DNA from: a bacterium
GTDB taxonomy: Bacteria > Zhuqueibacterota > QNDG01 > JAFGCO01
Direction of reading: 5' to 3'
DNA: 64,000 bases
Assembly (NCBI GenBank): GCA_016932575.1
Contig: JAFGCO010000055.1
Coordinates: 343,670-407,669, forward strand
In this document: positions 45,507-55,295 of the stretch, piece after piece
Layout of the letters: the number at the start of each line of letters is the position of its first letter
How positions within the stretch are numbered: position 1 is the first letter of the stretch
The notes under the pieces: model-generated
Told to the model about the DNA's origin: nothing
Seen by the model: only the letters and a program-made list of their open reading frames with translations
Databases searched by the model: none
Made by a program: the position numbers and the translations under genes

Positions 45507-45535
45507 AAATTAGTGATTCCGGAGATGAATGTCAA
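45507..45535 (-). promoter_or_regulatory. Promoter of the GH2 gene
   Basis: On the minus strand TTGACA (45530-45535), 17 bp, TAATTT (45507-45512) followed by TG, so the downstream box also reads TAATTTTG, the Bacteroidota TAnnTTTG form. The leader would be about 28 nt. Confidence 0.5.
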
Positions 45536-45678
45536 GGATGGGAATGACGGCCCGGACGGTCATTGTTCCATGCAGGGGGATTTTTATGGGATAATGAATA
45601 ATAACAATCCGAACTTTTATCAGTTAGATTAAATGACCAATTGTTGTATCGGTCCGTCGACTGGCGGGCTGTTGGATC

Positions 45679-45710
45679 AGAAGGTAACCTTTTTTAAAAG
45701 GTTACCTTCT
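45679..45710. repeat. 32-bp perfect palindrome
   Basis: AGAAGGTAACCTTTT (45679-45693), TT, AAAAGGTTACCTTCT (45696-45710): 15-bp arms with no mismatch. It lies between the terminator of the repeat protein gene and the GH2 promoter, about 145 bp upstream of the -35 box. It may be a dispersed palindromic element or a regulator site. Confidence 0.75.
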
Positions 45711-45743
45711 ATTACTCAAAATTTACCAAAGTTCAGCAAGAAT

Positions 45744-45784
45744 AAAAAAAATCTCCCGGCGATGAATGACAACCGCCGGGAGAT
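45744..45784 (-). terminator. Intrinsic terminator of the 1302-residue protein gene
   Basis: On the minus strand ATCTCCCGGC, a 14-nt loop, GCCGGGAGAT (45784 back to 45751), then a run of seven T (complement of the A-run 45744-45750). It lies 8 nt past the stop codon. Confidence 0.9.
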
Positions 45785-45791
45785 AGACACA

Positions 45792-48700
45792 TTATTGCAG
45801 ACGGATCAGTTTTCGGGACTTCTCGAAGACTTTGGTCCGCAGCCGGACCACATAAATGCCGGACGCCACTGCGGATCCTCGCTGATCTGTGCCATCCCAC
45901 CAGACCCGGTGCCATCCCGCGGTTTGATGCTCATGAACCAGCGTTCTGATTTCCCGGCCGCTTAAATCGAAGATTTTGATGGTCACAGGTGCAGGTTCAG
46001 GCAGTGCATACGGAATGCAGGTTCCGGGATTGAAGGGATTGGGATAATTATTATCCAGAGAATAGGCGGCCGGAAGATTGTCACGCATATGGGGGGCAAG
46101 GGTGGACGAGCCTTCAACAATCGTATGAACCTGATCGACGGCAGGATTGTTTATCGTTGTTGTCTGTCCGCTGGGCCAGTAGACCTCCAAGGTGCTGATG
46201 GCCAAGGCCTCCTTTAATCCGAATGCAGCGGTGAGGTGGTTTTCACTGCCGAACCCTGTCTGAGAGCCGATGATCCGGGTCTGAATGACGGGGCTTCCCT
46301 GAATGGTGGCATGAACGCATACCCGGGCCCCGATGGCCGAGCGGTTTGAGACCGTGCCCTGACACCGGACCTGCACCCAGTGATTCGAATTGCCGGAATT
46401 GGTATAAAGAAAATTATTCACCCCGTCATTCGCGGCACAGAGGTCCAGATCTCCGTCCCCGTCAAAATCACAGAGGGCCACGCCCCGTGAATTGGCGGCC
46501 GCCGTATAGTATTTTGTAAATGCACCGCCGCCTTCGTTCAGATACACATAGCTGTCTTCATTTCTGTTGGAGACAACCAGATCGAGGTGCCCGTCATTGT
46601 TGACATCGCCCCAGGTGCTGCTGCGCGAATGGTCCGCACCCGCGACCAGGGCGCCGGTTGTGACTTTCGTGAACGAGCCGCCACCGTTGTTCACATAGAA
46701 GAAATTGGCTTCCGCATTGTTGCCCACAAACAGGTCCATGTCCCCGTCATTGTCCGTGTCTCCCCAGCTGGCGGTCCAGGATTCCCCGCCGTCCGTGACC
46801 AGGCATTCCGAGGTCTCTTTTGTAAAGGTGCCGTCTCCGTTGTTCAGGTAAAGACAGTTGTTCTGGCCCGTTGTGTTGGTGACAAACAGATCCATATAGC
46901 CGTCCAGGTCCACATCCGACCAGGTGCCTGTGGTCGAGTAACCGCCGTCCGTGACCACCGGTCCGGTGGTCACCTGGGTAAAGGTGCCGTCCCCGTTGCT
47001 GGTGAAAAGGAAATTGTTTTCGTCATTTCCATTGGCCACAAAGAGATCCGCGTCTCCGTCATTGTCATAATCGCACCAGCTGCATCCCCTCGAGCTGGCA
47101 GTTGTGCTCACAACAGCGCCCGATGTGATCTTGGTGAATGTGCCGCTGCCGTCGTTTTCATAGAGCCTGTTGTTGCCGCCCAGATGGGTGACAAAGAGAT
47201 CCGCGTCTCCGTCATTGTCGTAATCGGTCCACGAGCCCGACCAGGAAACCCCGCCGTCCGTGACCACGTCGCCGGATGTGATTTTTATGAACGTGCCGTC
47301 CCCGTTGTTTTCATAGAGAAAGTTGTCTTCACCGATATCATTGGCCACAAAGAGATCCGCGTCTCCGTCATTGTCGAAATCCTCCCAGGCACAGCCCATG
47401 GAAGAACCGCCGTCTGTGACCACGGGACCGGTGCCTGAAGGAGTAAAACTTGAAAACAAAGGAGTGCCCGGACCCGGGCCTCCGCCGCTGGTGTGCCATA
47501 CACCCATATAACTTGACTGCTTTCCGCCGGCCTCAGAAAAGGTTCCGCCCACATATAACAGGTCACCCTGCACACACATGGCATCTACTGTGGAATTTAT
47601 CAGTTCCGTGGAATACCATACCTTTCCGGAACATCCGCTTCCAAGGTCGAGCCAGTTACTGCCGTCCCATTGCTGTATGCGGTGACTCAGATATCCTCCG
47701 GTAAAAATTCTGTCTCCGATAATGGCAACAGCGTTCACATAGGCATGAACAAACTCGCAAAAATCGATGAGCCCGTAGGTTGGAAGAGAGTGTCCGCTGC
47801 CAAGCGAGGTCCACACCGAACCATCCCACCGTGCAATATGATTCACAGGGAGGCCACCATCTGCTGTTGTAAAATATCCGCCCGCGTACAAATATCCGTC
47901 TGAAAACCTTAGCGAATTAACCTTCGGATAGTCAGAATAAAAGGATGTATAGCTGAAGCACAACATATCAGGAGCCAGTGTCTCCTCCCCGTATAAACCG
48001 TTTCCCAGTGTAGACCAACTGCTGCCGTCCCATCTGGCAATGTTGTTCACTGAAACACCGCCTGCCTGTGTAAAGCGGCCTCCGGCGTACACGTTATTTC
48101 CATTAATCGTAATGGCATCAACTTCACCATTTGTACCACTGCCCAATGTGTGCCATGAAGACCCGTCCCATCGTGCGATATAATTGGCAGCGGCACCATC
48201 CATACTGGTAAAGTGTCCGCCCGCGTACACATCCGTACCCGACACAGCGATAACAGAAACCCGGGGATAGGATGTCCCGCTGGCGCCGCTTCCCATGTTG
48301 TGCCAGGCATTTCCGTCCCATCGGGCGATACGGTTGGCATTGACAAATCCGTTGGCTTGTGTGAATTGACCACCGGCATACACGTTGGATCCATCAACAG
48401 CGATGGCCTCCACCGTATTATTCATACCCTTACCCAGAGGGTGCCATTGCATCCCGTCCCATTTTCCTATATGATTGAGGCGCATGCCGCCGCCTATTGT
48501 AAAGTCACCACCCGCATATATACCATCCTGGCAGGTTTTCAATGCTTGAACATTTCCGTTTAAACCATTACCGAGTGCCGACCAGCGGGTTCCGTCCCAT
48601 ACTGCAATGTTTTCTGCTTCAGTCAAATTGCCTATATGCATCGTGTTATAAGCGCTTGAGGCATAGAGTTTGTTATTGATAAGTAAAATATCAGAAATTC

Positions 48701-49700
48701 CATAAGTCCCTGCATCAAAGCCGTTCCATTCCGTTCCGTTCCATTTTGCGATGCCACTAATACTGATGCCGCCTACTTTTTCAAAACATCCGGCGATAAG
48801 AAGGTCGGTTCCATCGATAATAATTGAATAGACCGTTGCAAGAAGATTGTACTGCTGCTCACCTTCACTCCAGTTCACACCGTCGAAAATGCCACCGCCG
48901 ACAACCGACCAGGCAGAGCCGTCCCATCGGCAAATATGTCCGCTGAAATATCCTCCTGCATAAAGATCAGTGCCATCTGTTGCCAGGGCGCAAACATCGT
49001 TGTTCAGACCGGCTCCCAAATCAGACCAGGCAGAACCGTCCCATTTTTTAATATGGGTTATGGGGCTGCCGAAATAATGCCCGCCGCCTGCATAAACCTC
49101 AGAGCCCATGATTTCAATCGCTTGAATCTCCCATTCAGATAATCCTCCTCCGAAACCGGACCATGTACTGCCGTCCCATTTGGCAACACTGTAAGTATAA
49201 ACACCGCCGGCGCTGCTAAAAACACCCCCCACGTAAACATCGCTGCCATGGATTTTAATGGTATTGACCCACCCGCCGGGATTGATCCCTGTCCCGAGCG
49301 CGCTCCAGGCGCTTCCGTCCCATTTTGCAATACCGTTGACCGTCATGCCATTGACCGTTGTAAATTCTCCTCCGACATAGACATGATCGCCCTGAAGGGC
49401 AACTGCCTTGACTGCGCCGTCAAAGTTGGCATTCCCGACAGGAGACCATGCATGGCCGTCCCACCTGGCAAGGTATTCAGCCTGGACCGTTCCCGCCTGT
49501 GTGAATGATCCAACAATATAAATCGCATTTCCGTTCGAAGCCATATCCACTATTTTGCCATTTGGGCCACCTCCTGCGAATTGATTGCCCCAGTTTTCAT
49601 CTCCCGGCACCATCAGCTGCGGCCAATAGTCAGATCCGTACATCCATGAAGCAGACAATAACATCGCCGCAAGCGCAAACCAACGAATGATCGTACTCAT
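45792..49700 (-). CDS. Giant secreted repeat protein with VCBS/FG-GAP, ASPIC/UnbV and T9SS domains
   Basis: A 1302-residue T9SS cargo. Signal peptide at residues 1-20. From about residue 30 to 760 there are about a dozen 45-60 residue repeats of the form VYAGGxFTxAGGxxxNxIAxWDGSxWxxLGxG, probably beta-propeller blades. From 780 to 1110 seven VCBS/FG-GAP repeats each carry a calcium-binding DYDNDGDADLFV-type motif. An ASPIC/UnbV domain (about 1125-1205, AIGARVCVHATI, WPSGQTTTINNPAVDQ) and the sorting domain NNYPNPFNPGTCIPYALPEP ... KLIRLQ follow. It is probably a surface adhesin or binding protein. GGAGGTGA 8 nt before the ATG at 49700 sets the start. Confidence 0.87.
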   Translation of the reverse strand: MSTIIRWFALAAMLLSASWMYGSDYWPQLMVPGDENWGNQFAGGGPNGKIVDMASNGNAIYIVGSFTQAGTVQAEYLARWDGHAWSPVGNANFDGAVKAVALQGDHVYVGGEFTTVNGMTVNGIAKWDGSAWSALGTGINPGGWVNTIKIHGSDVYVGGVFSSAGGVYTYSVAKWDGSTWSGFGGGLSEWEIQAIEIMGSEVYAGGGHYFGSPITHIKKWDGSAWSDLGAGLNNDVCALATDGTDLYAGGYFSGHICRWDGSAWSVVGGGIFDGVNWSEGEQQYNLLATVYSIIIDGTDLLIAGCFEKVGGISISGIAKWNGTEWNGFDAGTYGISDILLINNKLYASSAYNTMHIGNLTEAENIAVWDGTRWSALGNGLNGNVQALKTCQDGIYAGGDFTIGGGMRLNHIGKWDGMQWHPLGKGMNNTVEAIAVDGSNVYAGGQFTQANGFVNANRIARWDGNAWHNMGSGASGTSYPRVSVIAVSGTDVYAGGHFTSMDGAAANYIARWDGSSWHTLGSGTNGEVDAITINGNNVYAGGRFTQAGGVSVNNIARWDGSSWSTLGNGLYGEETLAPDMLCFSYTSFYSDYPKVNSLRFSDGYLYAGGYFTTADGGLPVNHIARWDGSVWTSLGSGHSLPTYGLIDFCEFVHAYVNAVAIIGDRIFTGGYLSHRIQQWDGSNWLDLGSGCSGKVWYSTELINSTVDAMCVQGDLLYVGGTFSEAGGKQSSYMGVWHTSGGGPGPGTPLFSSFTPSGTGPVVTDGGSSMGCAWEDFDNDGDADLFVANDIGEDNFLYENNGDGTFIKITSGDVVTDGGVSWSGSWTDYDNDGDADLFVTHLGGNNRLYENDGSGTFTKITSGAVVSTTASSRGCSWCDYDNDGDADLFVANGNDENNFLFTSNGDGTFTQVTTGPVVTDGGYSTTGTWSDVDLDGYMDLFVTNTTGQNNCLYLNNGDGTFTKETSECLVTDGGESWTASWGDTDNDGDMDLFVGNNAEANFFYVNNGGGSFTKVTTGALVAGADHSRSSTWGDVNNDGHLDLVVSNRNEDSYVYLNEGGGAFTKYYTAAANSRGVALCDFDGDGDLDLCAANDGVNNFLYTNSGNSNHWVQVRCQGTVSNRSAIGARVCVHATIQGSPVIQTRIIGSQTGFGSENHLTAAFGLKEALAISTLEVYWPSGQTTTINNPAVDQVHTIVEGSSTLAPHMRDNLPAAYSLDNNYPNPFNPGTCIPYALPEPAPVTIKIFDLSGREIRTLVHEHQTAGWHRVWWDGTDQRGSAVASGIYVVRLRTKVFEKSRKLIRLQ

Positions 49701-49882
49701 GACTTTCACCTCCATCATTGATTCATACAATAATTGATATGAAATGCTGCGTAAAAGGCGAATCACCGTCAGTAAAAACACAGTCACAAGAAAGGAATTT
49801 ATTGGAGAAGTCAGTTCGAGATGCAGTTTTATAGAATTAAGTTAAGTCACAATCATTAAAATGCAAGGGAAAAATGGAACGG

Positions 49883-49902
49883 CCGGATTTGGGAGGATCC
49901 GG
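49883..49902 (-). terminator. Weak hairpin after the phosphorylase gene
   Basis: CCGGAT, 8 nt, ATCCGG (49883-49888 with 49897-49902). On the minus strand a T-stretch follows after 7 nt. The stem is short; it may end the phosphorylase transcript. Otherwise the 49701-49919 gap shows only upstream sequence of the repeat-protein gene. Confidence 0.35.
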
Positions 49903-49919
49903 TTGTTTATTCGGATATT

Positions 49920-52052
49920 TCATATCGTTTTTATGTAATACTGTTCCATATAATCTTTTACCATACGGTCGGTATTAAAAACAGGGATAATCATTTTCAT
50001 GGACCGTTTTACCCGTTTCAGCCATTCGGCAGGCACATCGTTTTCGTCCCGTTGAAAGAAAAGCGGAATGATTTCGTTTTCCAGCATCTGATATAACGAA
50101 TGGCTGTCCGCCTCGTCCTGTTCCCATTCATTGTAGTATTCCCGTTCCTCACCGACAGCCCACCCGTTTTTGCCGTCATATGCCTCACGCCACCAGCCGT
50201 CCAGAATGCTGCAATTCAAAGCACCGTTGGCGGCCGCTTTCATACCGCTGGTACCGCTGGCTTCCATGGGCCTTCGGGGTGTATTCAGCCAAACATCCAC
50301 ACCTGAAACGAGGCGGCGGGCAAAAGCCATATCATAATCTTCCACAAAGAGAACTTTCCCGGCAAAATCAGGATTCCGGCTTTCTGTGTAAATGTCCTTG
50401 ATCAGGGTTTTGCCCGGCTGATTTTCCGGATGCGATTTGCCGGCAAAAATTAATTGAACCGGCATGCCGGATTTGTTCAGAATGGCCTTCAACCAGTCTC
50501 TGTTTCGCAACAGCAGAGTGGCCCGTTTATAGGGTGCAAACCGTCTGGCGAATCCGATGGTCAGGGCGTTCCGGTTTAAAAGCTGCTGTGCTTCCTGAAT
50601 CGCTTCGGGGGTTTCTCCGTTTCGTTCCCGCTGTGCGATAAGACGGCAGCGGATGTCATTTCGCAGTCTTCTCCGGAGAATCTGCCGAGTTTTCCAAAGC
50701 TGGGCATCCGGCAATTGTTCAATTTTTTCCCAGAAATCCTTCTGCATCAAATGGTATCGCCAATCGATACCGAGCGTTTTGTCTAATAAATTTTTCATTT
50801 CAGAAGTCATCCAGGTGCGGGTATGAATGCCGTTGGTAATTGCTCCTATGGGCACTTTGTCAGGAGGCAGTTGCGGCCACAGCGAATGCCACATTTGCCT
50901 GGATATCTGGCCGTGTAATTGACTGACGCCGTTGGCATGGTCCGATGTTTTCAGTGACAGAATCGTCATATTGAACGCATTGGCGTCCGGATTGTGCTCA
51001 TCCTGTGCCAGACTGTTGATAGATTGAATTGAAATCCCCCCGTTCGTCTGCATGGACTGAAGAAAATGAGCCACCCGATCGGCAGCAAATACTTCATTGC
51101 CCGCCCGTATCGGTGTATGGGTGGTAAACAGAGTGGATTTTCGAGTGGTTTTCAGGGCTTTTTCCCAGGGTGTTTTCTCCTGAATCATTTCCCGTATTCT
51201 TTCCACACTGGACAGGCTGCAGTGGCCCTCATTCATATGCCATGTTGTCGGATCGTATTTCATGGCACGAAGAGCCCGGACGCCGCCGACACCCAGCAGG
51301 ATTTCCTGAACGAGCCGTAAATCCCGGTTACCCACATACAGTCGCTTTAAAATATCGCGGTCATCCGAGTGGTTTTCCGGAAAATCCGTATCCAGCAGAT
51401 AAAGGGGAACGCGTCCAATCCGGGCTTTCCATACTCTTAGTGCTATCGGACGGTCTTCGATGGCCACCTCAACAATGAGAGGATCTCCGTTTTCTTCGAG
51501 TACGGGTGTGATCGGCATGCTTGAATAATCATTGTAAAGATAGATCGATTGTTGATTGCCGTGCATCGATAGGTACTGGGTGAAATATGCCTCCCGGTAG
51601 AGGAGACCGACACCGATCAACGGTAATCCCAGATCACTGGCCGATTTTAAATGATCCCCCGCCAAAATGCCGAGCCCGCCTGAATAAATCGGCAGGGACT
51701 CATGTAAACCGAATTCCATGGAAAAATAAGCAATAAGAGCGTCTTTTTTATCTGAATAATGATATTGAAACCAGGTTTTTTTTCGGATCATATATTGATC
51801 AAACAAGTCAATGACCTTGTCGTATCGTTTCAGGAACCGATCGTTCCCTGCGACTTCATCCATCCGCTGCGGATCGATTTCATGGAGGAGACGGACAGGA
51901 TTGTGTTTCACATCCTCCCATAATTTATAATCTATAAATTGAAAAAGCCGGATGGACCGGGAATGCCAGCTAAACCACAGATTGTAGGCCAGATCTCCCA
52001 GGCGGATGAGCCGCTCCGGCAAATAGGGAAAATGTTGTTCATTGACAGTCAT
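49920..52052 (-). CDS. glgP: Alpha-glucan (glycogen) phosphorylase
   Basis: Releases glucose-1-phosphate from glycogen or maltodextrins. The 710-residue protein belongs to the shorter GT35 branch (TIGR02094-type). Family segments seen: LAYNLWFSWHSRSIRLF, AYFSMEFGLHESLPIYSGGLGILAGDH, TWHMNEGHCSL, FARRFAPYKRATLL and PLP lysine in ASGTSGMKAAANGALNCSILDGWW. AAGGA lies 7 nt before the ATG, and it has its own promoter downstream of folC. No other glycogen genes are in the window. Confidence 0.95.
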   Translation of the reverse strand: MTVNEQHFPYLPERLIRLGDLAYNLWFSWHSRSIRLFQFIDYKLWEDVKHNPVRLLHEIDPQRMDEVAGNDRFLKRYDKVIDLFDQYMIRKKTWFQYHYSDKKDALIAYFSMEFGLHESLPIYSGGLGILAGDHLKSASDLGLPLIGVGLLYREAYFTQYLSMHGNQQSIYLYNDYSSMPITPVLEENGDPLIVEVAIEDRPIALRVWKARIGRVPLYLLDTDFPENHSDDRDILKRLYVGNRDLRLVQEILLGVGGVRALRAMKYDPTTWHMNEGHCSLSSVERIREMIQEKTPWEKALKTTRKSTLFTTHTPIRAGNEVFAADRVAHFLQSMQTNGGISIQSINSLAQDEHNPDANAFNMTILSLKTSDHANGVSQLHGQISRQMWHSLWPQLPPDKVPIGAITNGIHTRTWMTSEMKNLLDKTLGIDWRYHLMQKDFWEKIEQLPDAQLWKTRQILRRRLRNDIRCRLIAQRERNGETPEAIQEAQQLLNRNALTIGFARRFAPYKRATLLLRNRDWLKAILNKSGMPVQLIFAGKSHPENQPGKTLIKDIYTESRNPDFAGKVLFVEDYDMAFARRLVSGVDVWLNTPRRPMEASGTSGMKAAANGALNCSILDGWWREAYDGKNGWAVGEEREYYNEWEQDEADSHSLYQMLENEIIPLFFQRDENDVPAEWLKRVKRSMKMIIPVFNTDRMVKDYMEQYYIKTI

Positions 52053-52093
52053 ACATGTTCCTTGTTAATCATGCCTGATTTTTTGCGTCCATC

Positions 52094-52122
52094 ATTATAC
52101 ATAAAACTTGCTTGAAAATCAA
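52094..52122 (-). promoter_or_regulatory. Promoter of the phosphorylase gene
   Basis: On the minus strand TTGATT (52117-52122), 17 bp, TATAAT (52094-52099). It occupies the 81-bp gap between folC and glgP, so the phosphorylase can be transcribed alone. The leader would be about 35 nt. Confidence 0.6.
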
Positions 52123-52133
52123 TAGGATAAATT

Positions 52134-53420
52134 TTACTGCAAATTATTTTTTTGTTTCCAGAGCCGCAAAAGTTCCCCGACAAAATATATGGACCCGGTT
52201 CCGCAAATCATATCTTCCGGCGCTGCCCGTTTGAGCGCCAATTGCCAGGCTTTCTTGATATCCGGTTCAATGAGGCATTTTTTATGATGCCCTGTTGCCA
52301 GTGGTTTTAATTTTTCCGGCTGGAGCGCCCGGTCACTGAGCGGCTGTGTAAAAATCACCACATCAGCGAGAGGAATCAGTCCTGCAAGCATGGTTTTATA
52401 ATTTTTATCTGCCAGCACCCCGAAAATGAGAATCAAACGATGGTACTGAAAGACAGTTTTAATGGCTTTGATCAGGCGTCTGGCACCCAGAGGATTGTGT
52501 GCGGAATCCAACAGGATTTTCGGCTGCACCTGAAGCAGGTCAAGCCTTGCAGGCCAATATACCCGGTTCAATCCTTTCCGGACTGCGTTTTCAGAGATAT
52601 GCCATCCCATGCTTCGAAGCAGATCAATACAAACGAGGGCTGTCGCCAGATTGTCCGTCTGATGCTTTCCCAAAAGCCGAAGATACAGCTGGTGGTAATA
52701 TGTCCCATGAACAGTGATGTCTGTCCATGTTCCTTTTTCAGTCAGGCGGATATGACGGATTTGGGCTGATTCCTGTGCAAACTGAATGGGACATCCCGCG
52801 ATTTCCGCACGTGTTCGAAAGAATGTGTTCACACTCGGATTTTTAGATCCGATAATACAGTGAACACCCGGTTTGAAAATACCGGCCTTTTCTGCGGCAA
52901 TGGGATGCAATGTTTTTCCCAGAATTTTTGTATGATCCAGGCCGATTTCTGTGATAATCGTAACAACCGGAGCAAGTGTGTTGGTTGCGTCCAGTCTGCC
53001 TCCCAGGCCGGTTTCCACGACAGCGAGATCGACCTGGTTTTCGGCAAAATAATAAAATGCCAGTGCTGTCAGTGCTTCAAAAAAGCTGGCCTCGGTGTTC
53101 TCTATATGCGGTTTGATACGATTCAGAATTTTAAGCACATGTTTTTTTGAAATCATGACTCCCCGGATTTGAATGCGCTCACGCATGTCGATCAGGTGCG
53201 GCGAGGTATATAAGCCTGTGTTGTATCCGGCAGCCTGAAGCATGGACGCAATCATGGCCGCTGTGGATCCTTTGCCGTTGGTACCGGCAATATGAATGGA
53301 TTTGAAACGTTTTTCAGGCCGGCCGAGCCGATTCAGGAGGTTTTCCATACGGTCCAGTCCGAGCTTCATTTTTTTTTGACGTCGGCTGAATAAGTAATCG
53401 ACAGCTTGTGCGTAATCCAA
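52134..53420 (-). CDS. folC: Folylpolyglutamate synthase / dihydrofolate synthase
   Basis: Adds glutamate to dihydropteroate and to reduced folates. The 428-residue protein has the Mur-ligase-like ATP loop HIAGTNGKGSTAAMIASML (about residues 43-61), GLYTSPHLIDMRERIQI, VVETGLGGRLDATN, ITEIGLDHTKILG and the C-terminal ILLDSAHNPLGARRLIKAI. It starts with TTG at 53420: GGAGG (53427-53431 on the other strand) is 6 nt upstream, and no ATG fits. It lies divergent to the MauE-like gene. Confidence 0.95.
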   Translation of the reverse strand: MDYAQAVDYLFSRRQKKMKLGLDRMENLLNRLGRPEKRFKSIHIAGTNGKGSTAAMIASMLQAAGYNTGLYTSPHLIDMRERIQIRGVMISKKHVLKILNRIKPHIENTEASFFEALTALAFYYFAENQVDLAVVETGLGGRLDATNTLAPVVTIITEIGLDHTKILGKTLHPIAAEKAGIFKPGVHCIIGSKNPSVNTFFRTRAEIAGCPIQFAQESAQIRHIRLTEKGTWTDITVHGTYYHQLYLRLLGKHQTDNLATALVCIDLLRSMGWHISENAVRKGLNRVYWPARLDLLQVQPKILLDSAHNPLGARRLIKAIKTVFQYHRLILIFGVLADKNYKTMLAGLIPLADVVIFTQPLSDRALQPEKLKPLATGHHKKCLIEPDIKKAWQLALKRAAPEDMICGTGSIYFVGELLRLWKQKNNLQ

Positions 53421-53575
53421 TGAAAGCCTCCGGTATATTCAAATCCAAGCCAATATAAGCCTTACAGGCTGGTTTTACAATAGAGAATTGGAAAATGCGA
53501 CAGCGTATTCGGCGATGTTTTTCACGGATAATCCATTTAAATAGAACTTGTGATTTGCAGACTTCATCCGTTTCC

Positions 53576-53604
53576 TTGACTTTATACCCTGATTGGCGTA
53601 TATT
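53576..53604 (+). promoter_or_regulatory. Promoter of the MauE-like/tdh operon, apparently leaderless
   Basis: TTGACT (53576-53581), 17 bp, TATATT (53599-53604). The -10 box ends 5 nt before the ATG at 53610, so transcription should start at or next to the start codon, and no ribosome site is present. Confidence 0.6.
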
Positions 53605-53609
53605 TTGGC

Positions 53610-54158
53610 ATGACCCTTCACACGCAAACTGCACAGGACAGGTCCGGCGATATCCCGGATCTTGACTCAAGAACAACGCCTGATTTTTTGCTGATCCGAA
53701 AAAAAAGGTCCAAACGATGGATGTTATTCATCCTTCGATTCGGATTCGGCTGTCTGCTGATTTACGCATCAATCGATAAGATTCGCCATCCGCATGATTT
53801 CGCCCAAATGGTTGAAAATTATCGTGTGGTGGACTCCGGTCTTGCTGACTGGACTGCTGTTTTTCTGCCTTACCTGGAGGTTCTTGTCGGGATGATGTTA
53901 ATCACAGGATTTTGGCTGGATGCCGTTTCAGTGACAAATTTGTGTCTTATGACTGTGTTTCTGATCCTGGTTACCCAGGCTTATATCCGTGACCTGGATA
54001 TCAGCTGCGGATGCTATTCGGTCGAAGAAGGGGATATGATCGGCCCGAAGAAATTACTTGTGAATCTGGCATATGCTGTTTTGGGTGTGATACTGGTGGT
54101 TCTCGTTTTTCACTCATCCAGAGAGGTGAGGGATGTCAGCCATGAAAGCATTGATTAA
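53610..54158 (+). CDS. MauE/DoxX-family membrane protein
   Basis: A 182-residue protein with four membrane spans (about residues 37-60, 80-100, 108-128 and 150-168). The segment [30 protein letters not shown] and the pair of cysteines in LDISCGCYS are typical of MauE/DoxX-type proteins, which are linked to redox or disulfide handling at the membrane. The gene overlaps tdh by 17-26 nt, so the two are coupled, although no functional tie to threonine breakdown is known to me. The first 35 residues are a hydrophilic cytoplasmic tail. Confidence 0.8.
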   Translation: MTLHTQTAQDRSGDIPDLDSRTTPDFLLIRKKRSKRWMLFILRFGFGCLLIYASIDKIRHPHDFAQMVENYRVVDSGLADWTAVFLPYLEVLVGMMLITGFWLDAVSVTNLCLMTVFLILVTQAYIRDLDISCGCYSVEEGDMIGPKKLLVNLAYAVLGVILVVLVFHSSREVRDVSHESID

Positions 54159-55161
54159 AAAATCACCTGAATCCGGTATTTGGCTGGAGGAAGTGCCCGT
54201 TCCTGAATTCGGCAACAATGATCTTCTTATCAAAATTCAAAAAACCGCGATTTGCGGCACGGATGTGCACATTTACAACTGGGATGCGTGGGCACAGCGT
54301 ACGATCCGGATTTCCACCGTCATCGGGCACGAATTTGTCGGCGAAGTGGTGGACAAGGGGATGAATGTATCAGGATTTCATATCGGGGACCGGGTGTCCG
54401 GAGAAGGGCACATTGTCTGCGGCATCTGCCGGAGCTGCAAGGCCGGACGACGGCATTTGTGCACCAATGCCGTGGGAATCGGTGTGAACCGGGACGGATG
54501 TTTTGCGGAATATATGGCTTTCCCGGCATCCAATGCCTGGCACGTGCACCCTTCTATCTCCTCAGAAACCGCGGCGTACTTTGATCCCTACGGCAATGCC
54601 ACCCATGCCACGCTTTCTTTTGATCTGGTGGGAGAAGATGTTCTGATTACCGGGGCCGGACCGATCGGAATCATTTCAACGGCCATTGCCCGGCATGTGG
54701 GGGCGCGTAATATCGTCATTACGGATGTGAACGATTATCGTCTGAAACTGGCGGAAAAGATGGGCGCCACGCGGGCGGTTAATGTGAATCAGACCACCAT
54801 TGAAGACTGCCGGGTCAGCCTCGGGATGATCGGATTTGATATCGGGCTTGAAATGTCCGGGAATGCCGGCGCATTTGAATCCATGCTGGAAAACATGTAC
54901 CATGGCGGGCGGATCGCGCTTCTGGGAATTTTGCCCAAAATGGCCAGTATTGACTGGGATCAGGTGATTTTCAAGGGACTGAATATCAAAGGGATTTACG
55001 GACGGGAAATTTTTGAAACCTGGTACAAGATGGAAACCATGCTGCAGAGCGGACTGGATATTTCTCATGTCTTGACCCATAAGTTCCCCTTTGAAGATTT
55101 TCAAAAAGGATTCGATGTCATGCGTTCGGGACAGTGCGGCAAGGTGATTCTGGAGTTTTGA
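54142..55161 (+). CDS. tdh: L-threonine 3-dehydrogenase
   Basis: Oxidises L-threonine to 2-amino-3-ketobutyrate with NAD. The sequence matches the zinc-dependent E. coli-type enzyme along its whole length of 339 residues: catalytic zinc ligands C38 and H63 ([17 protein letters not shown]), structural zinc cysteines in [26 protein letters not shown], the Rossmann [16 protein letters not shown] and the C-terminal [14 protein letters not shown]. The ATG at 54142 fits the family start MKAL; 54133 is an in-frame alternative. The usual partner gene kbl is not adjacent. It starts inside the MauE-like gene. Confidence 0.96.
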   Translation: MKALIKKSPESGIWLEEVPVPEFGNNDLLIKIQKTAICGTDVHIYNWDAWAQRTIRISTVIGHEFVGEVVDKGMNVSGFHIGDRVSGEGHIVCGICRSCKAGRRHLCTNAVGIGVNRDGCFAEYMAFPASNAWHVHPSISSETAAYFDPYGNATHATLSFDLVGEDVLITGAGPIGIISTAIARHVGARNIVITDVNDYRLKLAEKMGATRAVNVNQTTIEDCRVSLGMIGFDIGLEMSGNAGAFESMLENMYHGGRIALLGILPKMASIDWDQVIFKGLNIKGIYGREIFETWYKMETMLQSGLDISHVLTHKFPFEDFQKGFDVMRSGQCGKVILEF

Positions 55162-55258
55162 ACAGTCGTTTTTCTGAAAACGGGAAAATGTTCATATAAA
55201 ATCCGGATATTTTACAATTTTTTGGTTGTATCGGGTGCCCTCGTATGGAATAAACAGC

Positions 55259-55287
55259 TTGACAAATATAAACTAATAGTTTATATT
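55259..55287 (+). promoter_or_regulatory. Promoter embedded in the palindrome, apparently leaderless
   Basis: TTGACA (55259-55264), 17 bp, TATATT (55282-55287); the next two bases make TATATTTG, the Bacteroidota TAnnTTTG form. The -10 ends 8 nt before the ATG at 55296, so the message would begin almost at the start codon. Both boxes lie within or at the edge of the inverted repeat at 55261-55291. Confidence 0.65.
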
Positions 55288-55291
55288 TGTC
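55261..55291. promoter_or_regulatory. 31-bp perfect inverted repeat, likely operator
   Basis: GACAAATATAAAC (55261-55273), TAATA, GTTTATATTTGTC (55279-55291). The arms are 13 bp without mismatch. The repeat covers most of the -35, the whole spacer and the -10 of the ATPase gene promoter. A dimeric repressor bound here would exclude RNA polymerase. Confidence 0.75.
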
Positions 55292-55295
55292 CTAT

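Noticed and set aside
45792-49700. Long plus-strand ORFs inside the repeat protein (for example 46587-47438)
   Set aside because: They are opposite-strand shadows of the repetitive coding sequence, with no ribosome sites and no recognisable domains.
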